From NCBI RefSeq assembly GCF_006494425.1, contig NZ_VHIV01000002.1:1410248-1474247 (forward strand): a DNA stretch of 64,000 bases, given 5' to 3'. The position numbers were made by a program, and so were the translations under genes. Of the stretch, positions 34,559-43,779 are shown one piece after another. The stretch is from Bacillus dicomae. GTDB taxonomy: Bacteria > Bacillota > Bacilli > Bacillales > Bacillaceae_G. How positions within the stretch are numbered: the stretch's first letter is position 1; each line of letters starts with the position of its first letter. Below the pieces are notes generated by a model that did no database searches, was not told the DNA's origin, and saw nothing but the letters and a program-made list of their open reading frames with translations.

Positions 34559-34644
34559 CAAGTTAGCCCAAAAACGATAAAAATAAAATTTATAAAAACA
34601 CAAAATATAAACATAGAGGATTAAACAAAGTATATAGTGCCTTT

Positions 34645-34968
34645 TTAGTCATGTAATCTTTTGATCTGATGACCTTTTCCCCATTCAAATAGTTCATTCA
34701 TAATTTTCATTAAAGATTTTCCGTGCTCACTTAGTGTGTACTCAACCTTTGGTGGTACTTCTTGATATACAGTACGATGGATAATCCCATCTGCTTCAAG
34801 TTGCCGAAGTTGTTGTGTAAGTACTTTTTGTGTAAGGTTTGGAATTTCTCGTTTAATTTCATTTGTTCGCATTTTTCCATCCATCAAAACACATAAAATA
34901 TAAACTTTCCATTTTCCGCCGATTACATCGAGTGTTGTTGCAATTGGGCAGTTATCATTTTGATTCAT
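34645..34968 (-). CDS. HxlR/DUF24-family regulator 1, cysteine-bearing
   Basis: 107 residues. The ATG at 34968 has GGAGGTGTTAT before it. It has the family core CPIATTLDVIGGKWKVYILC, the wing MRTNEIKREIPNLTQKVLTQ, and EVPPKVEYTLSEHGKSL. Cys7 in NDNCPIA corresponds to the conserved redox-sensing cysteine of YodB, CatR and HypR. It is divergent from a flavin quinone reductase gene with one operator module between. It is expected to sense quinones, aldehydes or disulfide stress. Confidence 0.9.
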   Translation of the reverse strand: MNQNDNCPIATTLDVIGGKWKVYILCVLMDGKMRTNEIKREIPNLTQKVLTQQLRQLEADGIIHRTVYQEVPPKVEYTLSEHGKSLMKIMNELFEWGKGHQIKRLHD

Positions 34969-34981
34969 ATAACACCTCCAA

Positions 34982-35024
34982 AGGTACCTCAAGGTTCCTA
35001 TAGCACCTGAAAGTACGTACTTTT
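34982..35024 (+). promoter_or_regulatory. HxlR-type operator module, copy 1
   Basis: AGGTACC...CCTATAGCACC...AAAGTACGTACTTTT, the last part a 14-bp palindrome at 35010-35023. ATTCATACTAATACGTAAAG downstream matches the conserved promoter block of the other modules. It points toward the quinone reductase gene. Confidence 0.75.
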
Positions 35025-35089
35025 CAATTATATGTAACTCATTCATACTAATACGTAAAGGATTGATTCATTTATAAAGGGGATGGAAA

Positions 35090-35626
35090 ATGATGAGAAC
35101 ACTTGTAATTGTAGCACACCCTGATATTGAAAAATCACAAATTAATAAAAGATGGATAGAAGAACTTGAGAAACATTCGGATGAAATTACGGTGCATGAA
35201 TTATATAAAGTGGCACCGAATTGGGAGTTTCATATTGAAGAAGAGCAAAAGTTATTAGTAGAACATGACAGATATATATTCCAATTTCCGCTTTACTGGT
35301 ACAGTTCCCCACCATTATTGAAAAAATGGTTTGACGATGTATTAACATATGGATTTGCGTACGGATCAAAAGGGGATAAAGTGAAAGGGAAAGAATTTGG
35401 TGTGGCTATTTCTATAGGTGGATTAGAAAAAGATTATGAAAATAGTGGAATTACGATGGATGATTTAACGAAACCATTTCAAGCTACTTGCTTATATACA
35501 GACATGAAATTTATACCTTCATTTTATTTATATGGTGCCGAATATAAATTAAGTGACGAAGAGATTGATAAAAGTGCACCTGAGTATGTGCAATATGTGA
35601 TGAGTAAGGCGTATTCTAATATATAA
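35090..35626 (+). CDS. NAD(P)H-dependent flavin oxidoreductase (NQO1/KefF/MdaB-like)
   Basis: 178 residues, flavodoxin-like fold. LVIVAHPDIEKSQINKRWIE is the phosphate-binding start, FQFPLYWYSSPPLLKKWFDD is the FMN/FAD-contacting loop shared by NQO1, KefF and MdaB, and YGSKGDKVKGKEFGVAISIG then GLEKDY completes the pattern. It carries out two-electron reduction of quinones, avoiding semiquinone radicals. Divergent from the cysteine-bearing HxlR gene, a classic regulator/target pair in Bacillus. Confidence 0.88.
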   Translation: MMRTLVIVAHPDIEKSQINKRWIEELEKHSDEITVHELYKVAPNWEFHIEEEQKLLVEHDRYIFQFPLYWYSSPPLLKKWFDDVLTYGFAYGSKGDKVKGKEFGVAISIGGLEKDYENSGITMDDLTKPFQATCLYTDMKFIPSFYLYGAEYKLSDEEIDKSAPEYVQYVMSKAYSNI

Positions 35627-35630
35627 GGAG

Positions 35631-35670
35631 AAACAGTCATTTACTTGTGAAGTAAATGACTGTTTCTTTA
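35631..35670 (+). terminator. Rho-independent terminator
   Basis: AAACAGTCATTTACTT / AAGTAAATGACTGTTT, 16-bp perfect stem with a 3-nt loop, then CTTTATT. Confidence 0.9.
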
Positions 35671-35761
35671 TTTATTTTATATTCACTAAGTGTAATCTTT
35701 AGTAAATTAATAGTTAATCTGGTAAAATAAAAAATCTAACATATATAAAGGGGAGTTTTAC

Positions 35762-37264
35762 TTGAGAACGATGCAAAAATTATTACAAAAAAGAGCAATG
35801 CAATCACCAAATATGGAAGCGCTTGTAGGCGGAGGGAAAAGGTATTCGTTTCAACAGTATAATGAACGAGTAAATCAGCTTGCACACTATTTGTTACATA
35901 ACGGTGTACAAAGAGGAGATCGTATAGGAATACTGTGCAAAAATAATCATCCGTTTCCAAGCGTTATGATGGCAAGTTTAAAAATTGGAGCGGTATTTAT
36001 TCCGCTAAATCATCAGCTTACTACTTATGAATTAGAAACGATTGTAAAAGAAGCGAAATTAAAAGTGTTAGTTATTGATGAAGAATTTAGTGAAGTTTTA
36101 TTAAAAATTGATGCCGTTAAAGAAATTCCTTATGTAATTAAAACGACAAAAGAAGGCTTTGGTTCATTTGAATTAGAATTGCAAGAACAGCCAACGACAG
36201 AACCGAACGTAGAAGTTCAGGAAGATGATGATGCGATTTACTTATTTACTTCAGGAACGACTGGACAGGCAAAAGCATGTGTAATTGGACATAAAAACTT
36301 ACATCATTATTTTGCAGAGATTGCTGGACAAAGAGAAATTCCAGCAGGTGAACGCTTTTTATCGGTGCATCCATTGTTTCATATGAGTGGCGTGCTTTCT
36401 ATTTTAAATTGTATTTATCATGGTGTTACGATGATCTTCTTAGCTGATTCGAATCCTACTCTTATTTGGGATAAGATTGAAGAAGAGAAAATTACTACGA
36501 TGCTTGCATTCCCGGCTGTTTATAGCTACATGCTTGATGAACTAAATAAAAAAGAACGTAACATTTCAACCTTTAAAGTAGCACAAAGCGGTGGAACAAA
36601 AGTGCCAGAAACACTCATCCAAAAATATATGGAAAAAGGAATCTATATGGTGCAAGGCTATGGTAGTACAGAAGGTTGGGTTGTAACATCATGGCATCCA
36701 ATGATGGGGAAAGAAAAGATGTCTTCTGTAGGAAAAGCCTTGAAAAATGTAGAGGTGAAAATTGTTCATCCAGAAACAGGTGATGAACTAACAACAAATG
36801 AAGTTGGAGAGATTCATGTAAGAAGTCCATACATGTTTAAAGGGTATTGGAATAATGAAAAGGCGACAAAGAAGGTAGTAAAAGATAATTGGTTTAACAT
36901 GGGCGATGCTGGCATGATAGATGACGACGGATTCCTGCATATTATGGGAAGATATAAAGACGTTATTATACGCGGTGGTGACAACGTATATCCAGACCAA
37001 GTAGAAGATGTTATTCATGAAATACATGGTGTGTTAGAAGTTGCAGTAGTTGGAGTACCAGATGAATTTTGGGGAGAAGTTCCAAGAGCTTGCATTGTGA
37101 AGGATGGCGAAACAACAGTAACAGAAGAAAGTATTATTCAGTATTGTAAGGGGAAGTTAGCAAGTTACAAGATTCCAGAAGTGGTATTTTTAGAAGAGTT
37201 ACCGAAAAATGCTTTAGGAAAAGTGTTGAAGAGGGAATTAAGAGAAAATGTACTTGTAAAATAA
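35762..37264 (+). CDS. Class I acyl-CoA synthetase / AMP-ligase
   Basis: 500 residues. The TTG at 35762 is 6 bp after AAGGGGAG; the ATG at 35771 is less well placed. Adenylation motifs: YLFTSGTTGQAKACVIGHKN (P-loop, residues about 160-180), VQGYGSTEGW, GDAGMIDDDGFLHIMGRYKD (about 380-400) and the C-terminal lysine in PKNALGKVLKREL. The protein activates a carboxylic acid as acyl-AMP and transfers it to CoA. The length fits fatty-acid or aryl-acid ligases such as MenE- or FadD-like enzymes. Monocistronic. Confidence 0.9.
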   Translation: MRTMQKLLQKRAMQSPNMEALVGGGKRYSFQQYNERVNQLAHYLLHNGVQRGDRIGILCKNNHPFPSVMMASLKIGAVFIPLNHQLTTYELETIVKEAKLKVLVIDEEFSEVLLKIDAVKEIPYVIKTTKEGFGSFELELQEQPTTEPNVEVQEDDDAIYLFTSGTTGQAKACVIGHKNLHHYFAEIAGQREIPAGERFLSVHPLFHMSGVLSILNCIYHGVTMIFLADSNPTLIWDKIEEEKITTMLAFPAVYSYMLDELNKKERNISTFKVAQSGGTKVPETLIQKYMEKGIYMVQGYGSTEGWVVTSWHPMMGKEKMSSVGKALKNVEVKIVHPETGDELTTNEVGEIHVRSPYMFKGYWNNEKATKKVVKDNWFNMGDAGMIDDDGFLHIMGRYKDVIIRGGDNVYPDQVEDVIHEIHGVLEVAVVGVPDEFWGEVPRACIVKDGETTVTEESIIQYCKGKLASYKIPEVVFLEELPKNALGKVLKRELRENVLVK

Positions 37265-37284
37265 AAAACGATTAGATAATGAGG

Positions 37285-37319
37285 AATCCAGTTATGTACA
37301 AAGCATAACTGGATTTTTT
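37285..37319 (+). terminator. Rho-independent terminator
   Basis: AATCCAGTTATG / CATAACTGGATT with a 7-nt loop, then TTTTG. Confidence 0.87.
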
Positions 37320-37428
37320 GTTTATGGTTCTGTTAGTAGATATCATAAAGATTTTAAAAATTTTGTGTTTTTGGTGTAATATTGAAAATAAAGGGAGCTA
37401 ATTAATTTCAGTACGAGGGGGAGAAAAG

Positions 37429-37974
37429 ATGGTTATAAAATTAGAAACTGAGCATTTATGTATAGAACCTTTTACCAATGAGGATGTTTTTAGAATTAAA
37501 GAATTGGCTAATGACAAGGAATTAGCTAATATTCTTGGGCTTCCGCATCCATATAAATTGGAGTTTGCGCAAAATTGGGTTGATATGCAACCAGAACTTA
37601 TAAGATCAGGAATCGAATATCCTTTAGGAATCGTTTTTAAAGAATCGAGAGAAATTGTAGGTACAATTACATTAAGAATTGACAAGGGTAACAATAGAGG
37701 TGAACTTGGTTATTGGATTGGTAAGAATTATTGGGGAAAGGGTTTTGCAACTGAGGCCGTAAACAGAATGATTCAATTTGGTTTTATCGAATTAGGTCTA
37801 AACAAAATTTGGGCATCTGCCATTTCCAGAAATAGATCGTCGATTAAAGTATTAGAGAAGTCGGGTTTACGTAAAGAAGGCACATTAAGACAGAATAGAC
37901 TTTTATTAAATACATATGAAGATGTTGATGTGTATGGAATATTAAAGACAGAATACAAGGTTTTAAAAGTATGA
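37429..37974 (+). CDS. GNAT N-acetyltransferase (RimJ/RimL type)
   Basis: 181 residues, start ATG behind GAGGGGGAGAAAAG. Begins LETEHLCIEPFTNEDVFRIK, with the acetyl-CoA loop GELGYWIGKNYWGKGFATEA (about residues 88-107) and the closing ALAxKVLEKxGL pattern as NRSSIKVLEKSGLRKEGTLR. The family acetylates N-termini of ribosomal proteins or small amines. The substrate is unknown. Monocistronic with its own terminator. Confidence 0.9.
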   Translation: MVIKLETEHLCIEPFTNEDVFRIKELANDKELANILGLPHPYKLEFAQNWVDMQPELIRSGIEYPLGIVFKESREIVGTITLRIDKGNNRGELGYWIGKNYWGKGFATEAVNRMIQFGFIELGLNKIWASAISRNRSSIKVLEKSGLRKEGTLRQNRLLLNTYEDVDVYGILKTEYKVLKV

Positions 37975-37978
37975 TGAC

Positions 37979-38015
37979 AAAAGGAAACCCTTTAGAACAG
38001 GGTTTCCTTTTGTAT
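37979..38015 (+). terminator. Rho-independent terminator
   Basis: AAAAGGAAACCCT / AGGGTTTCCTTTT with a 7-nt loop, then GTATTTT. Confidence 0.85.
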
Positions 38016-38119
38016 TTTAATAGAACCATGTTTATCAAAAACATAATAATTTACTAGATTTTGTATTTTGTGTAAGATAATAAAGAATATTCAAATATTA
38101 ATTAAGGGAAGAGATATAA

Positions 38120-38683
38120 ATGAAGCTGCCGCTATTACAGATAGAGACAGAGAGACTCATGATCCGTCCGTTCCAAAATGATGATTATGAAAGTTGGTTA
38201 GATGGATTTAATAAGAGGTTACCATCGCAGTATAAATATGACGATGGTTATCAAGTTATGGCATCATCAACTAAAGAATGGTTTACGGAATGGATAAGAG
38301 GCTTTGATGAAGCAGCACATCGAGATGAGATGTATGTATTAGGTATTTTTCGTAAAGAAGACGGAGCTAATATTGGTAAGCTAGAGCTGATTAAAATTTT
38401 ACGTATGGACTATCAGTGGGCGATGATGGGATACTCCATACATAATCAATATTGGAGAAATGGATATGGTGTTGAAAGTGTGAAAGCTGCGTTACCGTTA
38501 TTTTTTAGTAGCCTTGATTTTCATAGAATCGAATTACATATACGTGTTGATAATGAGCCATCAATGCGTCTTGCGGAAAGAGCAGGCTTTTCATTTGAAT
38601 GCAAGAGAGAGGCGTTTTCATTAGAGAATGGTAAGTGGATAGATTTTCTTATTTATTTTAAAAATAAGGAGATGAATATATGA
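38120..38683 (+). CDS. GNAT N-acetyltransferase
   Basis: 187 residues, RimJ/RimL-like: QIETERLMIRPFQNDDYESW at the N-terminus, acetyl-CoA loop GYSIHNQYWRNGYGVESVKA, and EPSMRLAERAGFSFECKREA. First gene of a four-gene cluster; its TGA overlaps the ATG of the SDR gene (ATGA). Coupling to an SDR, another GNAT and a PhzF-like protein suggests a small-molecule modification pathway, but the compound is not evident. Confidence 0.88.
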   Translation: MKLPLLQIETERLMIRPFQNDDYESWLDGFNKRLPSQYKYDDGYQVMASSTKEWFTEWIRGFDEAAHRDEMYVLGIFRKEDGANIGKLELIKILRMDYQWAMMGYSIHNQYWRNGYGVESVKAALPLFFSSLDFHRIELHIRVDNEPSMRLAERAGFSFECKREAFSLENGKWIDFLIYFKNKEMNI

Positions 38684-39384
38684 GAGTTCTAATTACAGGT
38701 GGAAATCGCGGATTAGGGTTACAGTTAGTAAAAGTATTTCATGAAAATGGACATATCGTTTATCCGTTAGTTAGAACTGAGGTTGCGGTAACGCAATTGA
38801 AGCAAATGTTTAGTTGTAGATGTTTTCCTATATTGGTAGACTTATCGGCTGATGAGAGTAAAGAGCAAATTAAAAACCAGCTTGAGGAATATACAGAGTA
38901 TATTGATCTAGTTATAAATAACGCTGGCATTACTGGGAAGGAGACTGAGGTTTTACATACGAATTCAGAAGAGTTAACGGACTTATTTAATATTCATTGC
39001 TTAGGTGTAATTCGGGCTGTAAAAGGTACATATGTGGCGTTAACTAAATCGGATCATCCGAGAATCATAAATGTGTCCTCTCGATTAGGATCATTACATA
39101 AAATGGCGAACAAAGAGTTTCCGCAAGGCCAGTTCTCATATTCATATCGAATTGCTAAAGCTGCGCAAAATATGTTAACACTTTGCTTACAACAAGAGTT
39201 TGAGAATAAAGGAATAAGTGTAACTGCCATTCACCCAGGAAAATTAAAAACTGATATTGGTGCCTTTGATGCGAATATGACTCCGGGTGAAGGAGCAAAA
39301 AATATATATGATTGGGTAATAGATTCAAACGAGGATGTTTCAGGGAAGTTTATTGAGCCAGGTGTAGGTGAATTAAAGTGGTGA
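38680..39384 (+). CDS. Short-chain dehydrogenase/reductase
   Basis: 234 residues. NAD(P)-binding motif VLITGGNRGLGLQLVKVF, structural motif NNAGITG, catalytic Ser in IINVSSRLGSL, and YSYRIAKAA (YxxxK variant) near residue 158. Ends with GKFIEPGVGELKW. It overlaps the upstream GNAT by 4 bp and the next gene by 7 bp, so the operon is tightly coupled. Confidence 0.9.
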   Translation: MRVLITGGNRGLGLQLVKVFHENGHIVYPLVRTEVAVTQLKQMFSCRCFPILVDLSADESKEQIKNQLEEYTEYIDLVINNAGITGKETEVLHTNSEELTDLFNIHCLGVIRAVKGTYVALTKSDHPRIINVSSRLGSLHKMANKEFPQGQFSYSYRIAKAAQNMLTLCLQQEFENKGISVTAIHPGKLKTDIGAFDANMTPGEGAKNIYDWVIDSNEDVSGKFIEPGVGELKW

Positions 39385-40157
39385 TATACGAACTTGCAAT
39401 CATTCAGAATCTGTTTGGTCCTTCTAAAAAAGTATTAAATGGTTTACCAAATGCAGTAACAATTGAAGAGATAGAAGAAGACGTTTTGTATAACGTACAA
39501 ACATATAAAGAAAAGATAAGTAGATTTGAAGAGGTTTGTTTTAATTGGGAGTTAAAAAGAGCGAGTATTGTATTAAACAAGAGGTTTAGTAGTTATAACT
39601 CAAGTGCAAAAGTGTTACTTGATGCCGGTTTTTCTTTGTATGCCGCAAAGATAGAAGTATGTAGAGAATTGAACAATATAGAAGAGCTTGAAAGACAATA
39701 TACATATCGATCAATAGCAGAAGGAACGTTATCGGAAAAAGAATTTAAACATACTTGGGAACAATGTATGTCGGGTTCAGGGAATCAAACTTCAATTTTA
39801 ACTATCGATGAACATTTTTATTCTGTACAAACAGAGTTAGGTAAGGGCTGGGAAAAGTCATGTATTGTTTTTTATGATAAAAATGAGCCGCTTGGTATGT
39901 CCATACCGCATATAGAAACTGGAACAGAAAGTGAAGGACGATTATTTTATTTCGGGGTAATGCCTTATTATCGTGGGAAAGGGATTGCTTCCCGGCTGCA
40001 TCTTCAATCTTTACATATGTTAAAGGAAATAGGGGCTACTTATTACATTGGAAGCACACATACTTCAAATGAAAAGATGCAGAGAATATTTTGGAGAAAT
40101 AATTGTTCGTTGAAAACGGAGATAGAGCTTTATTATAAAATTTTTAAAGAAGGTTAG
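39378..40157 (+). CDS. GNAT family acetyltransferase with N-terminal extension
   Basis: 259 residues, starting at GTG within the end of the SDR gene. The first 130 residues form a helical region without a clear family. The C-terminal half is a GNAT domain with the acetyl-CoA loop LFYFGVMPYYRGKGIASRLH (about residues 190-210) and TYYIGSTHTSNEKMQRIFWR, where GSTHTSN replaces the usual N-rich strand. Acceptor unknown. Followed after 11 bp by the PhzF-like gene. Confidence 0.8.
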   Translation: MVIYELAIIQNLFGPSKKVLNGLPNAVTIEEIEEDVLYNVQTYKEKISRFEEVCFNWELKRASIVLNKRFSSYNSSAKVLLDAGFSLYAAKIEVCRELNNIEELERQYTYRSIAEGTLSEKEFKHTWEQCMSGSGNQTSILTIDEHFYSVQTELGKGWEKSCIVFYDKNEPLGMSIPHIETGTESEGRLFYFGVMPYYRGKGIASRLHLQSLHMLKEIGATYYIGSTHTSNEKMQRIFWRNNCSLKTEIELYYKIFKEG

Positions 40158-40168
40158 GAGAAAAGAAA

Positions 40169-41068
40169 ATGAAGACTATGAACGTATTTCATTATGACGT
40201 ATTTACGAATAAACCGAATATGGGTAATCCAGCAGGTATTGTATTAGAGGCAGATGGATTAACGGAAGAGGAAATGCAGCTTATTGCTGAAAAAGTTGGA
40301 TTTAACGAAACAACTTTTGTTCTTTCCTCAGAAGTAGCAGATATAAGAATGCGTTATTTTACACCTGGTTATGAAATGGATTTATGTGGTCATGGGACAG
40401 TTGCAACAATATTTGCTTTGCGTGAAAGAGGGTTATTAGAAGAGAAAAATAACCTTACGATTGAAACGAAGGCAGGGATTTTACCGATACAAATAGATGT
40501 AAATGAAAAGGAAGGAACCTTTATTAAAATGAGGCAGGCAGCACCTCAGTTTAAAGAATTTACAGGTTCAAAAGAAGAATTAGCTCATAGTATCGGTTTA
40601 GAAGTAAATGATTTAGATGTAAGTTTACCGATTGTATATGGAAGTACGGGGAACTGGACTGTAATTGTACCGATTAAAAATCTAGATGCATGTGAGAGAA
40701 TGAAGCCTAGCAATGAGATGTTTCCATCGGTATTAAAAGAAATCCCTAATGCTTCTATTCATCCAGTTTGTCTAGAAACTTATGATGAACAGGCACAAAT
40801 GCATGGGCGTCATTTCTCATCGGCTTATGCTGGAACGATTGAAGATCCAGTGACAGGAACAGCTTCAGGTGTAATGGGAGCGTACTATGCGATGTATTTG
40901 GAGAAAGGTTTTGACCGTGAAATAGAGTTAATCGTTGAACAAGGACAGGAGATAAATAAGGATGGTCGTGTAACAGTTTATGTAACGAAACATGTAGAAA
41001 ATGATAATTTACAAATTGATATTGCTGGAACAGCGGTATATGTGGAAGAGTTTGAAGTTTTAATATAA
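40169..41068 (+). CDS. PhzF-family isomerase/epimerase-like protein
   Basis: 299 residues. Typical PhzF opening MNVFHYDVFTNKPNMGNPAG, with the catalytic glutamate in GFNETTFV (about residue 45), DLCGHGTVAT and EDPVTGTASGVMGAY in the second pseudo-repeat. PhzF isomerises a phenazine precursor; most relatives, including those in Bacillus, act on unknown substrates. Last gene of the acetyltransferase/SDR operon. Confidence 0.92.
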   Translation: MKTMNVFHYDVFTNKPNMGNPAGIVLEADGLTEEEMQLIAEKVGFNETTFVLSSEVADIRMRYFTPGYEMDLCGHGTVATIFALRERGLLEEKNNLTIETKAGILPIQIDVNEKEGTFIKMRQAAPQFKEFTGSKEELAHSIGLEVNDLDVSLPIVYGSTGNWTVIVPIKNLDACERMKPSNEMFPSVLKEIPNASIHPVCLETYDEQAQMHGRHFSSAYAGTIEDPVTGTASGVMGAYYAMYLEKGFDREIELIVEQGQEINKDGRVTVYVTKHVENDNLQIDIAGTAVYVEEFEVLI

Positions 41069-41101
41069 AAAAAGAAAGCCCGGCATACATCCGGACTTTT
41101 A
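41069..41101. terminator. Hairpin between convergent genes
   Basis: AAAGCCCGG / CCGGACTTT (one C-A mismatch) with T- and A-tracts on either side. Confidence 0.6.
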
Positions 41102-41311
41102 TTATCTGTTCAATACTTCAATATACGAAGCATCTCCAGTTGTTCTTAAAGCAGAGCGAAAATTGTTATTTTCTAACGTTTCAGCAACTTGTTGTAACTG
41201 CTGTGCATCATCATGATGGATAAGTAAACTGTCAGCACCGCTTTCTTCTATATGAATGTGTTCGACATTTCCAATCGCATCATGTACCGCTTTTAAAAAT
41301 TCAGGTTTCAT
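41102..41311 (-). CDS. Conserved small protein, 69 residues
   Basis: Ribosome site TAGGAGGACAAT before ATG. Sequence MKPEFLKAVHDAIGNVEHIH, then IEESGADSLLIHHDDAQQL and a C-terminal YIEVLNR. His- and acidic-rich with a likely beta-alpha-beta-beta layout. Cytosolic; no family recognised. Convergent with the PhzF operon. Confidence 0.6.
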   Translation of the reverse strand: MKPEFLKAVHDAIGNVEHIHIEESGADSLLIHHDDAQQLQQVAETLENNNFRSALRTTGDASYIEVLNR

Positions 41312-41486
41312 ATTGTCCTCCTATATGTATGTAATGTTGTTGTTAGTATTTCCTTATTTTTGAAATATAAAAGTAAATGATTTTTTGTTATATTAAGATT
41401 TTTGAAGGGATTTACCATTTGCTTGTCAAATAATAGTAAAGTTGTCTTTTGAATTGAGGGAATCTTCGGAATTGAAGGGTGAAGGA

Positions 41487-42326
41487 ATGGACATTTCAAT
41501 AATTATTGCACAACTAGTTAAGGAGAAAGTGATTTCACATTATCCAAATAGCATAAAAGTGTTGAACGGAGGAACGACAAGTACAGTGTATTTGCTGGAT
41601 GAAGAATATGTTGTAAAGCTGAATGAAGCGGAAGTAATACGGGAAGAAGCTAATTTTCTTTCTTTTTATGAGGGGAATACGTTGTTTTCAAAGCTTTTGT
41701 ATAAGGAACCTTTCCATACATATATTGTGTATTCTTTTCTTGAAGGTAGTACTTCTTGCGAACAAGGACATAAACGAAGTACGCTTCGTACACTTGTAAA
41801 AGAAGTTATTAATAAGTATGAAATAGTTTCGCGTATAGATGGCTGGGGATGGAAAGAAAGTCCGGTTCAATCTTGGAATGAATTTTTAACGACAAATGTG
41901 ATGGAAGCTCATGAAAATGTAAAACGTTACATAAGTGAAGAAGAGTATAGAACGGTTCTTAAGTTAGCAAATAGGGACGCTGGAATAAATCAGCCGTTTT
42001 TATTGCATGGTGATCTTGGATTTCATAATTTTATATTTCAAGGGAATAAGCTGCACGGTGTAATTGATCCTTTACCAGTGTTAGGAGATCCTATATACGA
42101 TTTAATTTATGCGTTTTGTTCAACCCCGGAAGATTTAACGAAAGAAACAATTGAATATGCAATGAAACAATGTGTATTTCATAAAAAAGAACGTGATTTA
42201 TATGAAGAAATAGTTATAGGATTATATTTGCGTATAGATACGTGTTTAAGACATCACCCGAAAGATTTAGAAGATTATTTAGCAGCTTGGCGTTATTGGA
42301 TGGGCGAGGTTGAGGTGACTTTATAA
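41487..42326 (+). CDS. Aminoglycoside phosphotransferase-fold kinase
   Basis: 279 residues from the ATG at 41487 (AAGGGTGAAGGA before it). Protein-kinase-like fold: TSTVYLLDEEYVVKLNE (ATP-binding lysine), catalytic loop LLHGDLGFHNFIF (HxDxxxxN, about residue 180), and GVIDPLPVLGDPIYDLIYAF (metal Asp). Such phosphotransferases act on sugars, amines or antibiotics. No resistance-specific motif is visible, so a metabolic kinase is as likely as drug inactivation. Confidence 0.85.
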   Translation: MDISIIIAQLVKEKVISHYPNSIKVLNGGTTSTVYLLDEEYVVKLNEAEVIREEANFLSFYEGNTLFSKLLYKEPFHTYIVYSFLEGSTSCEQGHKRSTLRTLVKEVINKYEIVSRIDGWGWKESPVQSWNEFLTTNVMEAHENVKRYISEEEYRTVLKLANRDAGINQPFLLHGDLGFHNFIFQGNKLHGVIDPLPVLGDPIYDLIYAFCSTPEDLTKETIEYAMKQCVFHKKERDLYEEIVIGLYLRIDTCLRHHPKDLEDYLAAWRYWMGEVEVTL

Positions 42327-42352
42327 TACAAATATTTGGGGGAGATCGTGAA

Positions 42353-42910
42353 ATGAATGTTTCAGAAGCGAAAAAGGATTTAGCAATAAAAACGAAGAGA
42401 GGCTTGCCAATTATATTAGCTGGCGTTTTATTTTGGATAGCTATGAGTATAACGGGCTTTGTTCTTTCTGAAAAACAAGTAGTGTGGGTATATTTAATCG
42501 GTATGGGATGTGTGTTTCCTTTCGGCTTAATGATAGCTGCTATATTGAAAATTGATATGTTTGCGAAAGGAAATCCGTTAGGGGTTTTGGCAGGATTAAT
42601 TGGTGGGATAAATGTTTTGAATATTCCACTTGTATTACTTGCCTATTTTCAATTTCCAGAATGGTTACCTTTTGTAGTAGCAATGTTAATAGGTGTTCAT
42701 TTTATCCCATACGTATGGATTTACGAAAGCAAAAGTTATGGTTTATTGTCAGTAGGGACTGTATTTGTAACGTCAGTTTGCGGGATTCTTTTTGCAGAAA
42801 AAGGATTCACTGTAATTCCATTATCGGTTACAGTTGTTTATTTACTTACTTTTATAAGTTTACTAATTGAAAACAAAAAAGTAGATCAGTATCAACAAAA
42901 ATCAGCTTAA
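42353..42910 (+). CDS. DUF7010-like multi-pass membrane protein
   Basis: 185 residues with about six helices (LPIILAGVLFWIAMSITGFV, then LIGMGCVFPFGLMIAAIL, and so on) and a basic C-terminus. No transport motif. It resembles a family of small Firmicute membrane proteins catalogued as DUF7010. It follows the kinase gene by 26 bp and precedes an MBL-fold hydrolase gene by 25 bp, suggesting one transcript. Confidence 0.65.
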   Translation: MNVSEAKKDLAIKTKRGLPIILAGVLFWIAMSITGFVLSEKQVVWVYLIGMGCVFPFGLMIAAILKIDMFAKGNPLGVLAGLIGGINVLNIPLVLLAYFQFPEWLPFVVAMLIGVHFIPYVWIYESKSYGLLSVGTVFVTSVCGILFAEKGFTVIPLSVTVVYLLTFISLLIENKKVDQYQQKSA

Positions 42911-42935
42911 TAAAAATTTAGGGATAGGGGGAATT

Positions 42936-43763
42936 ATGATGAAAAATTTCGTTTGTACAACGTGTGGCGTGCAGTATGCAGCGAGTGTAGAAGAACCGGT
43001 GAGTTGTCATATTTGTGATGAAGAGAGACAATATGTGAATCCGAATGGGCAGTCTTGGACGACGCTAGAAAGCTTACAAACAAGTGAGACATATAAAAAT
43101 GAAATAATCGAAGAGGAAAATGGGCTTTATAGTATTACGACAAAACCAGGATTTGCGATCGGTCAAACGGCATATGTAGTGAAAACAGAGTCATATCGTT
43201 TACTGTGGGACTGTATTACTTATTTAGATGAAACGACAATTGCGAAAATAAAAGAGCTTGGTGGATTAGATGCAATTGCATTATCTCACCCGCATTATTA
43301 TTCAACACAAGTAGAATGGGCTGAGACATTTGATGTACCGATTTATATACACGAAGATGATAAAGAGTGGGTAATGCGCCCGAGTAGTCGTATTATTTAT
43401 TGGTCCGGTGAGTCTTTACAATTAGCGGATGGATTGGTCATTCATCGTTTAGGTGGTCATTTTAAAGGAGGATCCGTCTTACATTGGCAAGAAGGTAATG
43501 ATGGAAAAGGTATTTTATTAACAGGGGATATTATTCAAGTGGTAGCAGATCAACAGTGGGTAAGCTTCATGTACAGCTATCCAAACTTAATTCCGTTACC
43601 AGCGAGAAAAGTGGAAGAAATGGCGAATCGAGTGAAGCCGTTACAGTTTAATCGGTTATACAACGCTTTTCATCGTGTAGTAAAAGAAAATGCAAATGAG
43701 GCAGTGGAACGTTCTGCTGAAAGATATATTAAGGCGGTAGAAGGAAAGTTGTTTCATACGTAA
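42936..43763 (+). CDS. MBL-fold hydrolase with N-terminal rubredoxin-like zinc finger
   Basis: 275 residues. Residues 1-30 carry FVCTTCGVQY and EPVSCHICDEERQYV, a four-cysteine zinc or iron site. The metallo-beta-lactamase fold follows: ALSHPHYYSTQVEWAETF (HxHYY variant of HxHxDH), GGHFKGGSVLHW and LLTGDIIQV. The changed first motif suggests altered metal binding. The substrate is unknown. In a run of genes with the kinase and an SGNH esterase. Confidence 0.82.
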   Translation: MMKNFVCTTCGVQYAASVEEPVSCHICDEERQYVNPNGQSWTTLESLQTSETYKNEIIEEENGLYSITTKPGFAIGQTAYVVKTESYRLLWDCITYLDETTIAKIKELGGLDAIALSHPHYYSTQVEWAETFDVPIYIHEDDKEWVMRPSSRIIYWSGESLQLADGLVIHRLGGHFKGGSVLHWQEGNDGKGILLTGDIIQVVADQQWVSFMYSYPNLIPLPARKVEEMANRVKPLQFNRLYNAFHRVVKENANEAVERSAERYIKAVEGKLFHT

Positions 43764-43779
43764 AAGGAGAGCAAGTCTA

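Noticed and set aside
41487-42326. Antibiotic-resistance phosphotransferase
   Set aside because: Only the general kinase motifs are present. The chromosomal setting with metabolic genes gives no support for drug inactivation.
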